Source of the DNA: Tubulanus polymorphus
Lineage: Eukaryota; Nemertea; Palaeonemertea; Tubulaniformes; Tubulanidae
NCBI RefSeq assembly: GCF_964204645.1
Contig: NC_134026.1
Span: forward strand, 15,216,450 to 15,280,449
Length of the DNA: 64,000 bases
Reading direction: 5' to 3'
The notes under the pieces: generated by a model
Told to the model about the DNA's origin: nothing
The model's input: only the letters and a program-made list of their open reading frames with translations
Databases searched by the model: none
Program-made: the position numbers and the translations under genes
In this document: positions 23,401 through 35,595 of the stretch, piece after piece
Position numbering within the stretch: the stretch's first letter is position 1
Layout: each line of letters begins with the position of its first letter

Positions 23401-23867
23401 ATGAATTTATTAGATGAAAATATTTCAATTGATAGTCCCCACTTCAAAGTTATGCACTAGATGAAATAAGTGGTTGTCCAGACCTGCCAACTGTTACGAT
23501 TTTCTCGTATTCGTTACGGATTGACAGTACACATTACGGTGTTATGAGCGCGTGTTCAAAAATACGATTTTAGTCTATTTTCATTACGTTTAACGGAATA
23601 CGCTAGCGTTGTTACGATTCTTTACAAATATTTCGTGAAAGAAGTTTAAACGTGAGTCCTATAGCGCACGCTGCGCGTTCTGCTAGTTGATAACCTATAT
23701 TCGCCAAGCATCCAATCAATAGCACTGTGTTTACACAGACTGCTGGCATACATGCGTCTCCCCTGGGCCTGCACGCACTCAATACAGCACATTTATCAGC
23801 TGGCGGTCACTTGGGAAACCTACTACTATTGATCTATTGTATATACCGGTACTCTCTCGTATGCCTT

Positions 23868-24204
23868 TTAAAGATACAGCACATGCTGCTGTATCTTTAG
23901 CAATAAATGGCTACACACCGCCGGGGCATTGTCAAAATCGTTGAAAATTAGCGTTAATTTGCGGAATCTTTGGTGAATGAACGTAGTAGTAGAACGCTTC
24001 CGGGTATGCCTGTGACGAGGACTTCTCAGAATGATGTCATCAATATCGACGCGCAACCGCGAGCGTCCTGTTGCTAGGGCCGTTGCTACGGGCTTTTCTC
24101 GGGATTGGATAATGATATTTAATTTTTTTTTCCACGAAACTACTATAGACACATATGGTAATCATTTTATACAAAAAAAATTAGATTAAAATTCTTTTCC
24201 TAAA
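23868..24204. repeat. Dispersed repeat with terminal hairpin; inverted copy at 44590-44800
   Basis: The left end forms a 12-bp hairpin (AAAGATACAGCA ... TGCTGTATCTTT, 23872-23900). The body (CGCGAGCGTCCTGTTGCTAG, ATGATGTCATCAA) reappears in reverse at 44590-44800. Probably a MITE. The ORF on the minus strand has no motif. Confidence 0.6.
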
Positions 24205-24271
24205 CCTCTTCATGACCCCTTTAAGAAAGATAAAATAGTATTTTATCTTTCTTAAAGGGGTCATGAAGAGG
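24205..24271. repeat. Perfect 67-bp palindrome
   Basis: The arms 24205-24237 and 24239-24271 are perfect 33-bp inverted repeats around one G. They begin CCTCTTCATGACCCCTTTAA. One arm-like sequence (CCTCTTCATGACCCCGTTAA) occurs singly at about 47643, suggesting that two copies of one element end meet head to head here. Confidence 0.9.
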
Positions 24272-24279
24272 AAGACAAT

Positions 24280-25060
24280 ATAAACTTCTAGAACTTTGAA
24301 GTCACGAATTAAAAAGATTTTTCAAGCAATGCCCTTACTCCAAACAACCTCTAGCTTACCACACTTTGCCCATGGGCAATTTATTTTAAACATTTCCCTA
24401 AATTATTAGAAAATGCCGATAGTAAGACCGTGGAAAAGTTTTTATGGTTGAATGGGCGAATCACGGCGGCAGAGTGCACCTGTGGAAGAGTGCACCGGCG
24501 GAAATAGTTCCATGTTAACTTTTTTCAATTATAGTGCTGCTATTTTCCCAATCAAATTGCTAGATTTCGATCGTTTCTCAGAAATCAACACTAGTAATTC
24601 AAGTGTGATTTTGATGTGTGTAGAGATACATCGTGACTAGCGTATTGAATGGCGCCATGTAAAAGCTACGCGTCGATCCTTGAATAGTGGAATTATAGGG
24701 TTGAATTATCTTGATTGTATCAACAAATGGTTAGTGTCAACAAATGGTCCATTACAGTCCTCTAATTTATGTGGAGAGACGCTCTTAACCGGCAAAACGG
24801 TGGTCAGTTTCGTGTTATCGTTGGCCTACGTGACTGACCTTGCTTGAGCGTTCGCTGCCGGCTACAACAAATTAACCCTTAAAGAAAGGTACCTAGTGTC
24901 TGACATTCTACTGAAAAATTCCAGATTGATTCACTGCATAGTTTTTTCATAGCGGGCATTTTAGTATATGAATCAATTAAGATGATTGACTGATGCGGGT
25001 ACGGTTGTATCAGCTGTTGAAGACGTTCGATGTATACAATAATTTTAACCACTTGCGCGA
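24280..25060. other. Dispersed repeat then unassigned DNA
   Basis: 24290-24395 is the second copy of the repeat at 13160-13275. The rest, to about 25060, contains only short ORFs without motifs. Confidence 0.5.
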
Positions 25061-25069
25061 TGAAAATAG

Positions 25070-25450
25070 GGACATCAAAGGGGTGGCCATCTTGAATTTC
25101 TTGTTTGCACGATGCAGCCTGCAATTCTTGATGGATTATCACAAAATTTAGTGTGAGGATCAGGGTAGGTAAGCTGTCCATGCCTTTAGTATTTGGAGGT
25201 CATAGGCTTTCAAAGATGGCTGCCAGGTCAGCCATCTTGAATTTCTAGCACGAAACGGCAATTCTTGATGCATTTTCATGATACTAGGTGTGTGAATTTT
25301 GGTAGGTGAAATGTCTACCCCTTATTGAAAATTGAGTTCAAGTATGGCCACCAGGATTGCCATCCATCTTGGATTTCTTTTCAGCATGATGCCTACACCA
25401 ATTCTTGATGCATTTTTTCATGTAGTGTGATCTTCGGGGCAGCTAAGATG
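25070..25450. repeat. Tandem array of about 115-bp 'CCATCTTGAATTTC' units
   Basis: Three diverged units carry CCATCTTGAATTTCTTG, CAATTCTTGATG(C/G)ATT and GTGTGA(G/A)..GGTAGGTAA. The first unit is nearly identical to 43040-43150. A different array with ATATGGCTGCCAC units is at 51530-52020. Confidence 0.65.
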
Positions 25451-27160
25451 GGCTTGTCTTTTCGTGTAAGGATATATTTACAGAAAATGAACATTATCGC
25501 CACATAGCCTATACTATCTTAACTATTTTAAAACTTGTTACATCGTTACAATGTCAATCTTTCTGTAAAACTTTGAATACTGAATCTTCTTCGACTGTGT
25601 CATGAAGGTATAAGGCCTGTGGGCCTCTTGTTTGGAAGTAACCTGCCTTAAGTTAATTTATTTGTATATGAATCCATGATTCTGCGTTATTTATTTATTC
25701 TAAATGAAAAATAGATTAGAAAAAAACATTGGTTAACAATTACCTCCCACTGCCAACCAGTCGCATCGGTTCTCTGCTGTTATCAGTAATCAATGTGTTT
25801 AGGTTAAAAATAGTGGCAGCGAGGCGACCAGGATTGTGACGATTTAATGGATTTAGGCGTCATTTCATCCGATATAATTGATGAACCTAATCAATAATGG
25901 GAAGGAAACCCATTGTTTTAAAGATGTAACTTGGTTATGTTTCCTTTCCTTGTTTCCTTGTTTGTTAGAAACCTCACGCTCAGTTTTTAGGACGACGGTA
26001 CGTTGTACACGTCCTATTGTTATCGTGAAATCCGTCACGTCAAACGATGACATCTGTTCAACGCCATGTACGCGTCTGGAACTTTCACAGTCGCTTAGAT
26101 ATGAAACATAGTAGGTTGAGTTCATATATGGTGAATTTTTGTTATTTGGTTAATTAAATATTGCCGAAATAAAAAAATTGAAACTCTAAAGTAGCGCCAC
26201 CCCTGTCTAGAAGTAAAACTGTATTAGTCCGCGCTTAAAATAGTGCCACGCATACTTTTTTGAAAGAGCACTTTACATAGGCCTATTCCATGATATAGCC
26301 TAGTTGTTTATTTCCGTATCGTCGTTTATTGCCTGAAATTTCCGTATTTTCTTTGTGTGTGTGTCAGCGGATTAATTGAAAGTTTACTCATTGGTGATAT
26401 GGACTCGGCGAGTACACGTGCTACATCGATTCAACATTAGCTGCTGTTGAATCGATACTCATACGTCGAGCAACGCTGAAAACTATCTTACTATTACTAG
26501 TAAAATGATTTATCGTCATTAATTCTTTTGGACTTTAGCGTCAGCAATCCGTTTTTAGAGCCCGATTATGTGTATCTAGTTTGCGGCACAGTGATAGGAG
26601 CGCGCGTCGATAACATTAGTTACAGTCCCGTAGGCAATATCGCCTTATATACGCGGCGATCACCGTGTATGTATCAGTAATAGATAATGCGCGTTACGGA
26701 GTGGGTCGCACGTAGGCTACAATCCACACGCTCGTTATATCAAAAAGGTCTTGAATTAGCAGAAGAAATATTATTCACGATAACTTTTACTATAAAAAAT
26801 TCCTTTTATGACACCATTAAAACCTTTAAGTTGGTAACTTAATTTCGTCAGTAACTAGTTTTAATTTCGACTGTAGCCATATTAGTTTCACGTTCGGATA
26901 TTTTCACAAATATCCCATCCGATTATAAAAGCTTTAACCACCTATGATTAGGTAACTTCTCGTCAGTAACCGGCCTACACCCTCATCGTAGTTGTTTTGT
27001 ATCATTCTCCTTGATCTATCAAACATTTTTCAAGTGAAAGAATCCCATGATCAATCTTTAAGATATCATGTAAGAATTCTAATGAGACTGCTGGTAAATA
27101 TTCATTCTGTTCCACTTGGTCGATCATTTGACAAGCTCCAGGGCCTAAGGGTACAGATAG
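25451..27160. other. Unassigned intronic DNA
   Basis: Part of SMC6 intron 1. Overlapping ORFs of about 80 codons on both strands at 25865-26125 are mirror artefacts with no motif. No element end recognised. Confidence 0.4.
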
Positions 27161-27311
27161 CAGTTGGCCTATGGTTCAGTCTGTGAACAGCTTCAAATAA
27201 CTGTGTTAACAAATGGATGTGAAGCTTGTACCCCATGGACTGCATGGTCATTGGACTATGTCATGGGTTCTTGGCGATTGTGCCGAGAGCAGACTGTATC
27301 GGGTGGTCATG
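27161..27311 (+). other. Possible exon, thrombospondin-type-1-like
   Basis: An open stretch between an AG (27159-27160) and a strong GTAAGTAT donor (27312) reads AYGSVCEQLQITVLTNGCEA and CTPWTAWS ... GSWRLCREQTVSGG. The W-x2-W-S and G-x-W-R-x-C spacing is reminiscent of a TSP1 repeat. The acceptor lacks a good pyrimidine tract and no neighbouring exon was found. It could be an exon of an unrecognised gene inside intron 1, a retained gene fragment or chance. Confidence 0.2.
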
Positions 27312-27863
27312 GTAAGTATAACTTTGATTAAACATGCACCGATGGCTAAAATGATACCTTCGTTTCTCAACCCCTCTAATTGTATATAAGGCAATATCAA
27401 TCCATACCGACAACGATTTTGTTGATCGAGCTTACAATATTTCGAGCCTCAGGACCTTTTTCCCTCTAGTTTTCAAACTTGCAGGGATGCTAACTGCTCC
27501 GTTTTGCCTTAAATCTCTGTAATACCTTAAACTTGCATTATATGTTCAACTCTTTGTGTAACAGTGGAACTTCGTTTGGATCTGACTAGCAAATGTGTTT
27601 GAAAAGCACTACGGTGTGTAAGCCTTAGCAACCAACCTCACTCGTCTTCACCCTGAGTTCCACTTTTAATTTCTATTCTCTGTCGTCGTCCTATTAAAAA
27701 GTTTCTTTCTAGTTGTAGTGGCAAGTATTATAGTGTGTGGAGTTGACAATTATAATCTACACATCTTGACTTATGCCGGTAGGCCTGTTACAAAGGTACA
27801 ACATCACATTGACAATTGAAACGTAAAGACACGAGCAAAATCAAGTCAAATTCTAGGGTTTTT
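27312..27863. other. Unassigned intronic DNA
   Basis: No motif, repeat or ORF of interest seen. Confidence 0.4.
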
Positions 27864-28618
27864 AGCCCACTTGGGACTTAAGTCCCTGCGGGCTATTGCG
27901 TTCAATTTTCGTCCGTTCGTCCGTAGAAGGAATCCAGTTATTTTGGGAAGTTTTGAAGACGCTTCAATGTAATGTCTTGATGTTTGGGTTACGCATGTAT
28001 CTACCCAAGACACATCTTCAGCCCAAAAACTGGCCCTGTCAGAATCAAGATGGCCGACTGGCAGCCATTGTTTTTCGCCAAAATTAGCACTTTTTACACA
28101 TTTTTGAACTTTTTGAGGGAAATTTTGAAGACGCTTTGATCAATTACTTTGATCAATTACCTTACCGTTCTTATAAATTTTTTCTTTCCTTTTTATTTTC
28201 TTCATTCATCATCATCATTCCTTAGATCAGTGTAAATCTCCTTAAGACGGTTTTTGGCGGTAGTTAGCACAATTGTGGAGTCGGAGAAACCAATATGTCT
28301 CATTGGAAAAGCGGCTCTAATTCGGAATATTTTCCGACTTTTTCAATATGGGCCGTATTCATCCCTGGAATATGGTCACCAGGGCGCGTTGAATAGTTGA
28401 ATAACTTAGTATTTCCATGTTAAATAGATAACGAGGCGTATTTTGTTGTCATAATCAATTACAAAATCTTAGCTGCTGACATGTTCTATGATTGTGGTGA
28501 GTTTCAAGGTCATTGGTATTTGTAAATTGTCAGCAGGGGGCGTTGAATATTGAAATTGATAGATTGTTGAGCATTTGAAACCACTTCCCAAGTGGGCATG
28601 TTGTCCCTGGACCCCTAG
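27864..28618 (+). mobile_element. Helentron-like element, copy B
   Basis: 5' AGCCCACTTGGGACTTAAGT, 3' CCACTTCCCAAGTGG then GGACCCCTAG, between T and T. The 12-bp subterminal pair GCCCACTTGGGA/TCCCAAGTGGGC is intact. About 200 bp in the middle (28155-28370) differ from the other copies, and only one to two tandem units remain. Confidence 0.7.
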
Positions 28619-28877
28619 TTTCAATTCCGCGTCATTTTATATAAATTACATGCTTGTTACTGAAAAACTTCAGATCTTACTGAAAATTTCTGATTTGGTC
28701 AGACACGAGGTTGGCAGGTCTGGTTGTCATCCAATTTACTATTTAGGATCTCGATTGGGCGCTACAGTTCATTCAATAAAGCATAGTATAATATTCTTAC
28801 CATCCATTGTACAGGCATGCTGCAGATATATGGATATGGGGAACAAGCCTGGAGACTGCACCAAGCACGCACTAGGA

Positions 28878-29345
28878 GTTATTAGGGTTTCTGCTGCCTC
28901 GGCAGAAACCCTATTGGATTCCTGCTGATTATTATTTTAACATTTTCCACTGAGTTTCGTCACATAAAAATCATCTTCTATTAAATTTGACTACTAACAA
29001 CTTTGAAACGAAATGTTAAACTCTGATAATAATATAACAGTCTCTTTCTGCGCGTAGTTTCTATGGATGTACTGTGCTTCCTATTTTAAACTTGAAGTTA
29101 TTTAAAGATAACACCGGTGGAAATAGCAATCATCAATCATGGCGCGCATACTGGCACGAATCTGGAAGTTTGTGACGTCATTTCATAAATAAATAAAGAA
29201 GGAAGGCTCCGAGAATATCCAAATCACAGGTTACTGTGAATAACTGGGGTTCGACCATTCACATGTTAAAAATGTACTTCCTTGTTAGTGAAGTAAGTTT
29301 ATTCATACTGTTATTAAAAGCAGTTCCTTTTAAACATTCTATAAT
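28878..29345 (+). repeat. Dispersed repeat family R2, fuller copy
   Basis: Starts with a perfect-looking hairpin AGGGTTTCTGC ... GCAGAAACCCT. Next comes GATTATTATTTT, CATCTTCTATTAAATTTGAC and CTATTTTAAACTT, then GTGACGTCATTTC, GGCTCCGAGAATATCCAAAT and CACAGGTTACTGTGAATAA. Same order at 30172-30470 (5' half), 34620-34800 (3' half) and inverted at 12500-13160. A hairpin at one end suggests a mobile element of unknown class. Confidence 0.65.
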
Positions 29346-30171
29346 AGTATAGTTTTGTTCGTGGATATCAATACTCCGAAAAATCAACAGCGGTTTATTC
29401 ATTTATTGTACCGGTACACGTTTTCTTAATTGAATTGAATTGGACTGGTCCAAAAAGCGGGTCATACTAGTTAGCGTCAGAAAATGTCAGCGTCGGTGAT
29501 ACCTTGTTACCGTCGATATTAGATGGTCTAAAGTCAGTATATGTACATCACATCGTGACGCAGCGGCGATGGTAATGTCATAAAAGAACAAAGTCAGTTG
29601 AAAATATCTACCCACTGCACCGATAAAGAATGATTGCTAGCCAGAGACCAGGACAGTCAGTAATGGGGAGTGATGGTACCGTTCATGATTATGTTTTTAT
29701 AATAGTTATTGGACGTCAATTTCATATGTGAATTGTAGTCCCCATCTGATCGCTTGACTTGTCAGACTAACTTGTCACTTCTCTACTAATAGTACTAACA
29801 CTATAAAAGGCCTTCCCTCCTGCATAGTTTACCCTATAGGCCAAATTTGTGCTTTGGGCCAAATTCGGTTTTCTTATCTAGTCGACTTTTTTTCTGAACT
29901 AATAATAACCGAATATGCGCTTAAACTGTCACTAGGGAATGGTAAACCCACCGTAGCTTCGTTCTTCTCGATGTTATTTCCCCCAAAACCTGGCACATTA
30001 GTACTTTGTGCGTAGTAGCACATGTGGGTCAACATATCCATGTTGTGAGTTGACCCCTAGGTGGCATTCTTTCAAAAAACGGAATGTAATGAACTGGTTT
30101 CGGGTGAAATCTTTGCTCGCATCCCTGAACGACATTCTATCCAGAAAGGCAGAAACCCACTTGCAACTATT
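29346..30171. other. Unassigned intronic DNA
   Basis: Contains an isolated TTGAATTGAATTG run near 29432, probably a retroelement tail, and nothing else I can support. Confidence 0.4.
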
Positions 30172-30470
30172 TTTAGGGTTTTCTGACTTTCGTCGAAAAC
30201 CCTTTTGTAATTCTGTCGATTGTTATTATTATTATTTACATATTTTCCACTTTTTTTTCGCACATAAAATTCATCTTCTATCAGATTCGACAACTAACTA
30301 CTTCTAATTGAAATGTAGAATTCTGATAGTAATATAACACGCATTCGCTCCGCGTAGATTATACCTATGCACTCTCCGTCCTATTTTAAACTTAGAATTA
30401 TTTACTGAAAGATAACACCGGATGATAGTAGCAATCGCGACTCGCCCTGTACGGTACTCCCACTAACGAT
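30172..30470 (+). repeat. Dispersed repeat family R2, 5' half
   Basis: Hairpin GGGTTTTCTGACTTTCGTCG AAAACCC, then ATTATTATTATT and CATCTTCTAT, co-linear with 28878-29150. It stops near GATAACACCGG, where a tRNA-like sequence begins shortly afterwards. Confidence 0.65.
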
Positions 30471-30483
30471 AAAAACAGCATCC

Positions 30484-30600
30484 TGTCCTGTGGCATGGTG
30501 GATAAGGTGTTTGACTCCCAACTGAGAGGTTGAGGGTTCGAATCCTAGTGAAACCATGCGTTATCACAGTACAGCGCCGGCGCAACAATTGTTTTATTAA
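30484..30600 (+). mobile_element. tRNA-derived SINE-like sequence
   Basis: A-box-like TGGCATGGTGGATAAGG (30491) and B-box-like GGTTCGAATCC (30535-30545) are correctly spaced, with a CTCCCAA anticodon-loop-like segment between. The acceptor and T stems do not pair well, so this is a decayed SINE head or tRNA pseudogene rather than a working tRNA gene. Confidence 0.55.
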
Positions 30601-32016
30601 TGAAACAACATGGTGGATGGTTGAAATCATTTTCGGCTTAAATTTATCGCGAGTTTTAGGACTTTAATGAATTTCACGAAACCATGATTTCTAAAATGAG
30701 TCAATTGATTAATTCTATTCGTAAATCAATTTACGTTGGCTACATTTCCTGAAGATTTCGGGGTCAAATCAACGTGATATGGACAGAAATTGTAGGAATT
30801 TTACTTCCGCGTTCAGTTGACGACTCGTATCGATGACAACGACAGCGGAGTTTATGTATTCATAGAACTATAACGGATATTCTGTTAGTTCTATGATGTA
30901 TTTTAAGGTGAGAATCCGTTAACCAGGGAATGTATTAAATGATTTCTTTAATAATATGAGTAATGCTAGCAAATGAGTAGGCCTACTCGGTGAAGCAATG
31001 ATCATTGTTGGCTACTTACTTAATGCCTAGCTTTTTTGGGGGATGCGCCTAGAATAGATTTAGGCCCTAAATATAATGGCTAGAGCCAGTCAGTGGAATG
31101 CCTTAATAGCAGCTAGTTATGGCCTGGTTTACACTGAATGTGCATGACAATTTATTTTGATTACTTTCTTTCCAGCTATTATTCGTGGAATGAACTGGGC
31201 ACTACGGTCTTCAATTCCTTTGCGGATTCTTGCAGGAATATTAAACCACAGTGCGCAAATGTATGTTTAAAATTAGGCTTTTTCGACATTGCCAGCCAAA
31301 GACGTAACTTAACAGGCTAACTTAAGCGCAACTGTCTCAGATACTGTAAGTACTTGACGTTTTGCGTAATTTTTTTTTTTGTAATGCAATATTTGGATTA
31401 GTAATCAGTCGTGCTAACGTACATGCAGAATTGGATTCATTGTAATTATGGGATGATAATTCATGGGCGTCACGAGTCCTGCAACATACCCTTGATATGA
31501 AGCTTTTTTAATGTTAATCATTGACTTGTTTTGGAGTAAACTGAATAGCCCTTAAAGTACCAATGCCACGTGGCTTGGTGTCTATGCTCTACGAGACTGT
31601 AGTAATAGATTTTCACAACAAACTCATGATTTCAAATAGTCTCCTAAGATATCTATGTATTATTTCGCTCCTTACCTGAGTAATTCTTACATTTGATTGC
31701 TTAATTACAGATGGAAAGAGGTCAGATGGCATGAAAATCGACTGTGGCTGACTAATTGGCACGAGTAACCAAAATGCTTCAATCATCAGGGGTAGACAAA
31801 TTAGCCGAAGATGAATGAAAACTTCACCTTGATGATCATCAGTTGATTTTGCTATAATTATTTGCCTGGATATATCCTTCATTTCAAAATCTGTCTTCAG
31901 TAGAATTTCTTTCAATAAAATATTTTGAAGATTGAATTTGAATTGATCTTAAAACCAGAGAAAGCATTCAGAAATTTAGAAAATCCTTGACTCATAATCA
32001 AATTCTGTGAAGTCAG
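30601..32016. other. Unassigned intronic DNA
   Basis: An open stretch after a good acceptor (TTTCTTTCCAG, about 31175) reads YYSWNELGTTVF and ends near a GTATGT donor, but has no recognised family. A 100-codon minus ORF at 31613-31915 also has no motif. Nothing supportable as a gene. Confidence 0.35.
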
Positions 32017-32020
32017 TTAA

Positions 32021-32308
32021 CCCTTTCAGTGCCTCTACACCGCAGTGCGGTGTATAAATCAGTGATGGATTTTGCTAGTACACCGCACTGCGGTGTATTG
32101 ATGTAATTAGTAATTAGTAATTATCTCTATCGAAAAATGGCAGAAAGTGTCAAACATAGTGAAATACTAGTAACTAACGATACACCGCACTGCGGTGTAG
32201 ACGCACTATAGTGGTATTCCCATTGTTCAACACACTAGGGTGGAATTTTTTAGACTTTTCAAATTTTCTCCAGCACTATAGGGTATTAATTAGTCAGCAC
32301 TGAAAGGG
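32021..32308. mobile_element. piggyBac-type MITE with TTAA duplication
   Basis: TTAA at 32017-32020 and 32309-32312 flank inverted ends CCCTTTCAGTGC and GCACTGAAAGGG (12 bp, perfect). Inside are three copies of the palindrome ACACCGCA(G/C)TGCGGTGT (about 32036, 32079 and 32182). 288 bp, no ORF. The ends resemble the TTAA-CACTTTCACTGC end of piggyBac-1, so a related transposase may have moved it. Confidence 0.9.
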
Positions 32309-32312
32309 TTAA

Positions 32313-33069
32313 GGTCTTTTTGGTCGAATCAAGCCGAGGGCTCAGGTGGCTAAAACTCAATACCTCACTGTCTTATAATGCCGAGTATGACGGAGTTTAC
32401 ACACTGAAACACGTTGGGCTGTGTAAGTGTAATTTGGATAAGTCCACAATATAATGACCGCCCTGCCCCGCTGCATCTGAGACGTCAACAAGTTAGACTG
32501 TATTGCTTCGATGACAAACTGACTCCTACGCAAGATGACCATCCAATTCAAATGTAAATTAAGAAAGAAAACAACAAAACTAGTTGCGTTGATCAACAAA
32601 AATAAATCAATAGTTTATTACAATACTTCAATTTCAAAATAAGGATAGGAAAAAATTGAACAATAAGTGTGTTTGCCATGCGTCTTTAAATATTTCCCAA
32701 GAATATGTCTTTTTCTGGCCACCACCTGCCTCGACGTCAGACTTTTTCGAGATTTTCGCTAAAAATACGAAACAAGACAAAATTGATTGATGGGAATCAT
32801 ACATGCTACATTCACTTTTACTGCGAACATTGGAATGAGCTAAAGCAATTTTCTAGGAGTCAAATGATGTTTCAAAATCTGGACGGGAAAAGTTTTACTG
32901 AATTGTATGGCTAATGGCAAATACATGTTTATATTAATAAGGTAAATATCTGTATAAAAGGTATAGCAACTTGAATTGAAGGATTAATGCAATAGGTCTC
33001 TTATTCTAAAAGATGAGTGAGCCATACTTACTAGATTGGTCATGTGAATCAACATCAAATTTAGAACTA
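32313..33069. other. Unassigned intronic DNA
   Basis: Short ORFs only. GAGGGCTCAGGTGGCTAAAA near 32335 faintly resembles a tRNA A-box but lacks a B-box. Confidence 0.4.
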
Positions 33070-33670
33070 TCATCCATTTTTAGTTTTCAATCAAAGACTA
33101 ACCTATGAAATAAAGTACATATTTTTCTGATAACAACCTGGAATAAATTAAAATAAATCTGAGGAATTCACCAAATTTCTGTATCGAACCCCTAATAGGG
33201 CCTATATAACCTATAGATTGATACTTACATACGACAAATTGATGAAGAAACTTCATTTGACAGTATACAAACTCGCGGACAAACTCCCAAAATGAATCAT
33301 GTCCTATTCACCTAGAATCAAACAAAATACAACTAAAAAATTCACAATACAGATTTCGGTTTCGAATCCTTCAAATAGCTGTTTACTTACATGAAACGAA
33401 TTATCAAACTACTTCTGCCGACAGCATACCAACTCGCTGACAAACCCCCAAAATGAAACGTGTCATGATAAACATCTGGAATTAAACGTAATAAAGCTAC
33501 AAAATTTACAAAATGACGGTTTCGAATCCCTCAAATAGCCTTACACTTACAAATGATGGATTATCAAACAACTATGAACTCCCACAACGCCACATGTCTT
33601 TGATAATCTACAGTGAAAACCTGGAATTAAATGAAATAAATCTTAAAATTCTGATTTGAACCCAACGTAG
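33070..33670. repeat. Degenerate tandem array, about 170-bp unit
   Basis: Three to four units share CCTGGAATTAAA..AATAAA, then TTTCG(A)ATCC(C/T)TCAAATAG, TTACTTACA, ACAAACTCCCAAAATGAA and CATGTC. Successive starts are near 33130, 33315, 33478 and 33619. Non-coding. Confidence 0.65.
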
Positions 33671-33854
33671 GCCCTCTCTCTACTTGTAGGCCTAAGATCT
33701 TGAAATAGGATAAATAATGTTATGATGAAAAAGGCATAATGGTTCGGAAAAAATTGAATTCAATTTGGCTCTTGGCCCGGCAAAGTTTGCTTTTGAAATA
33801 TCCTTTTGATTAGGCCTAGTTACACATTTTAAAAGCAAATATCATTTTGCATCA

Positions 33855-33904
33855 AACTAAAAGCGGCTTTGTTGAGGAAAACTAAAAGCGGCTTTGTTGA
33901 GGAA
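33855..33904. repeat. Perfect 25-bp tandem duplication
   Basis: AAACTAAAAGCGGCTTTGTT plus GAGGA occurs twice in a row without a mismatch, a recent slippage or duplication event. Confidence 0.9.
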
Positions 33905-34619
33905 AAGATTCGTTTGAGTCGTAAAATTTATAGCCTAGAACCAATTTCTTCGTCAAAGCGTGATGCGCAATTTTGACTGGGTCTTATTTCCACGTGGTAG
34001 TGGACAGAAAATTTGAATAGGCCTAAATAATAGAATAATCTTTCTTAGGTTTCATGATAAAGATGCAGCATTAACATAGATTAATGCTTATCTTTTACAA
34101 TTAGGCTTATGTTTCAAAGGAAAACGCCCACAGTTGGTCGAACAGGGGTTAGGCATTGATGGTAGAGGGGCTGTGTGTGTGAAACAGAGAGATAAAAATG
34201 CACGGGAACGAGTTTGTCGAGTGGAGCTTATTATTCCATCAGGGATAGTGTAGTGATTAGTGTACTATAGTCATGTTATATATCAAAATGTTCCTTATTA
34301 GTTCCGCTGCATCGCTAAAAACAAATTGAGATAGGTTTCCCTGCATTTTTTTACATATTACATCACTTACAACGATAAACGTCCGTCGCCGACTGAAAAA
34401 TTCACAAAAACTTCCGCATTGAGAGCGCCACCGCACCAATTCAAATTGGATCGGAAACCCTCCAGCGATGCACTCTATGATCTTTAGAACCTGTCTTTGC
34501 TGACTGGGAATAAGATATTTCTCAGCGCGAAGGGGGTGGGGCGCAGCGTCACCAGGTCCCGCTCCGCGAGGAAGCTAGATTTTCAAAGAAATGAGTGCAC
34601 GCGACGGCCGTGACCACTT

Positions 34620-34800
34620 GTTAGTGACGTCATCAAGAATGATGGCTCCGAGGATCCCCACATCACAGGTTACTGTGAATAAATGGAATTCGACCATTCA
34701 AAAGTTCAAAATGTACTTTCTTGTTTTGTAAAACAAGTTTATTCATGTCGTTATATAAAGCATTTTGATTGAAACATTCTTTAATAATGTTTGTTGAGTT
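34620..34800 (+). repeat. Dispersed repeat family R2, 3' half
   Basis: GTGACGTCAT, GGCTCCGAGGATCC, CACATCACAGGTTACTGTGA and GAATTCGACCATTCA are co-linear with 29170-29345, including the ATGTACTT(T/C)CTTGTT segment. Confidence 0.65.
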
Positions 34801-35595
34801 TAAAGCCAATTGTCGTTGTGTAATTCGATACTAGTCACTGACATCAAAGTTTTAGTTTCTGTTCACATGTTTCGACTTATAAATATCCAACTTGTATGTT
34901 CTATCTTTTAATACAGGCCATGTGATTAATTGCGTATCACTCCATTAGTTTAAAAAGAGAGCACATATTTCGATATTGTTAAATAATTAACTACATTTTT
35001 TTCTGTCACACGTTGATTTTTACCCATCACCTATAAAATTCAAATGTACGTGATGTATTCTGTAAGCTATGTAAGCTTGTTCTTAAAAATACACTATGAA
35101 TTTTCAATTTGTACTGACCATAATAGTTTATTTTTCGTAAATAAAATTTATATTTTAATTAAATAATTTCAAAATCTTTTCTATGCCCTCTGCAACAGAA
35201 AGTTACTAAGGACTATTACATATTCAGATGTACGTTGATAATTGATTTCAATCCTCCCTTCAAATAATTGAACATTATTTCGGTAGATGCAGGTGGCGCA
35301 CAATCATAATACATACAACTCATCAAGCTGACAAGTCGTTTCCGTGACCAATGTTACAGACGGGTAACCAATCTACTCGACTCCGCAGACAATAAACAAC
35401 CCGAGTAACCCCCAATTTGACTATAACTATAAATTATGTTATGTTAAACCGCATTGGTGTGACTTGACATGTCAAATGCGTATCCCTTATTGATATATTT
35501 CTATTATCCACTTTTCAAACTATGAATAGCACGCCTGCTCAGAAAACCAGTTATCGCTGCTTTGCAGCTATATTTTTTTTTTGTTTTTCTTTTTT
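34801..35595. other. Unassigned intronic DNA
   Basis: A/T-rich. GTTATCGCTGCTTTGCAGCT at 35551 resembles hairpin words near 12455 (inverted) and 15995 and may be the end of a small repeat. Otherwise nothing. Confidence 0.4.

Noticed and set aside
28816-28880. Short open stretch after a TGTACAG acceptor (QIYGYGEQAWRLHQ)
   Set aside because: Too short, no donor before the R2 repeat, no recognised domain.
30484-30560. Functional tRNA gene
   Set aside because: A- and B-box words are present but acceptor and T stems do not pair; it fits a SINE head or pseudogene.
31138-31320. Exon of an unknown gene after the TTTCTTTCCAG acceptor
   Set aside because: Two frames are open, neither matches a family, and no partner exon was found.
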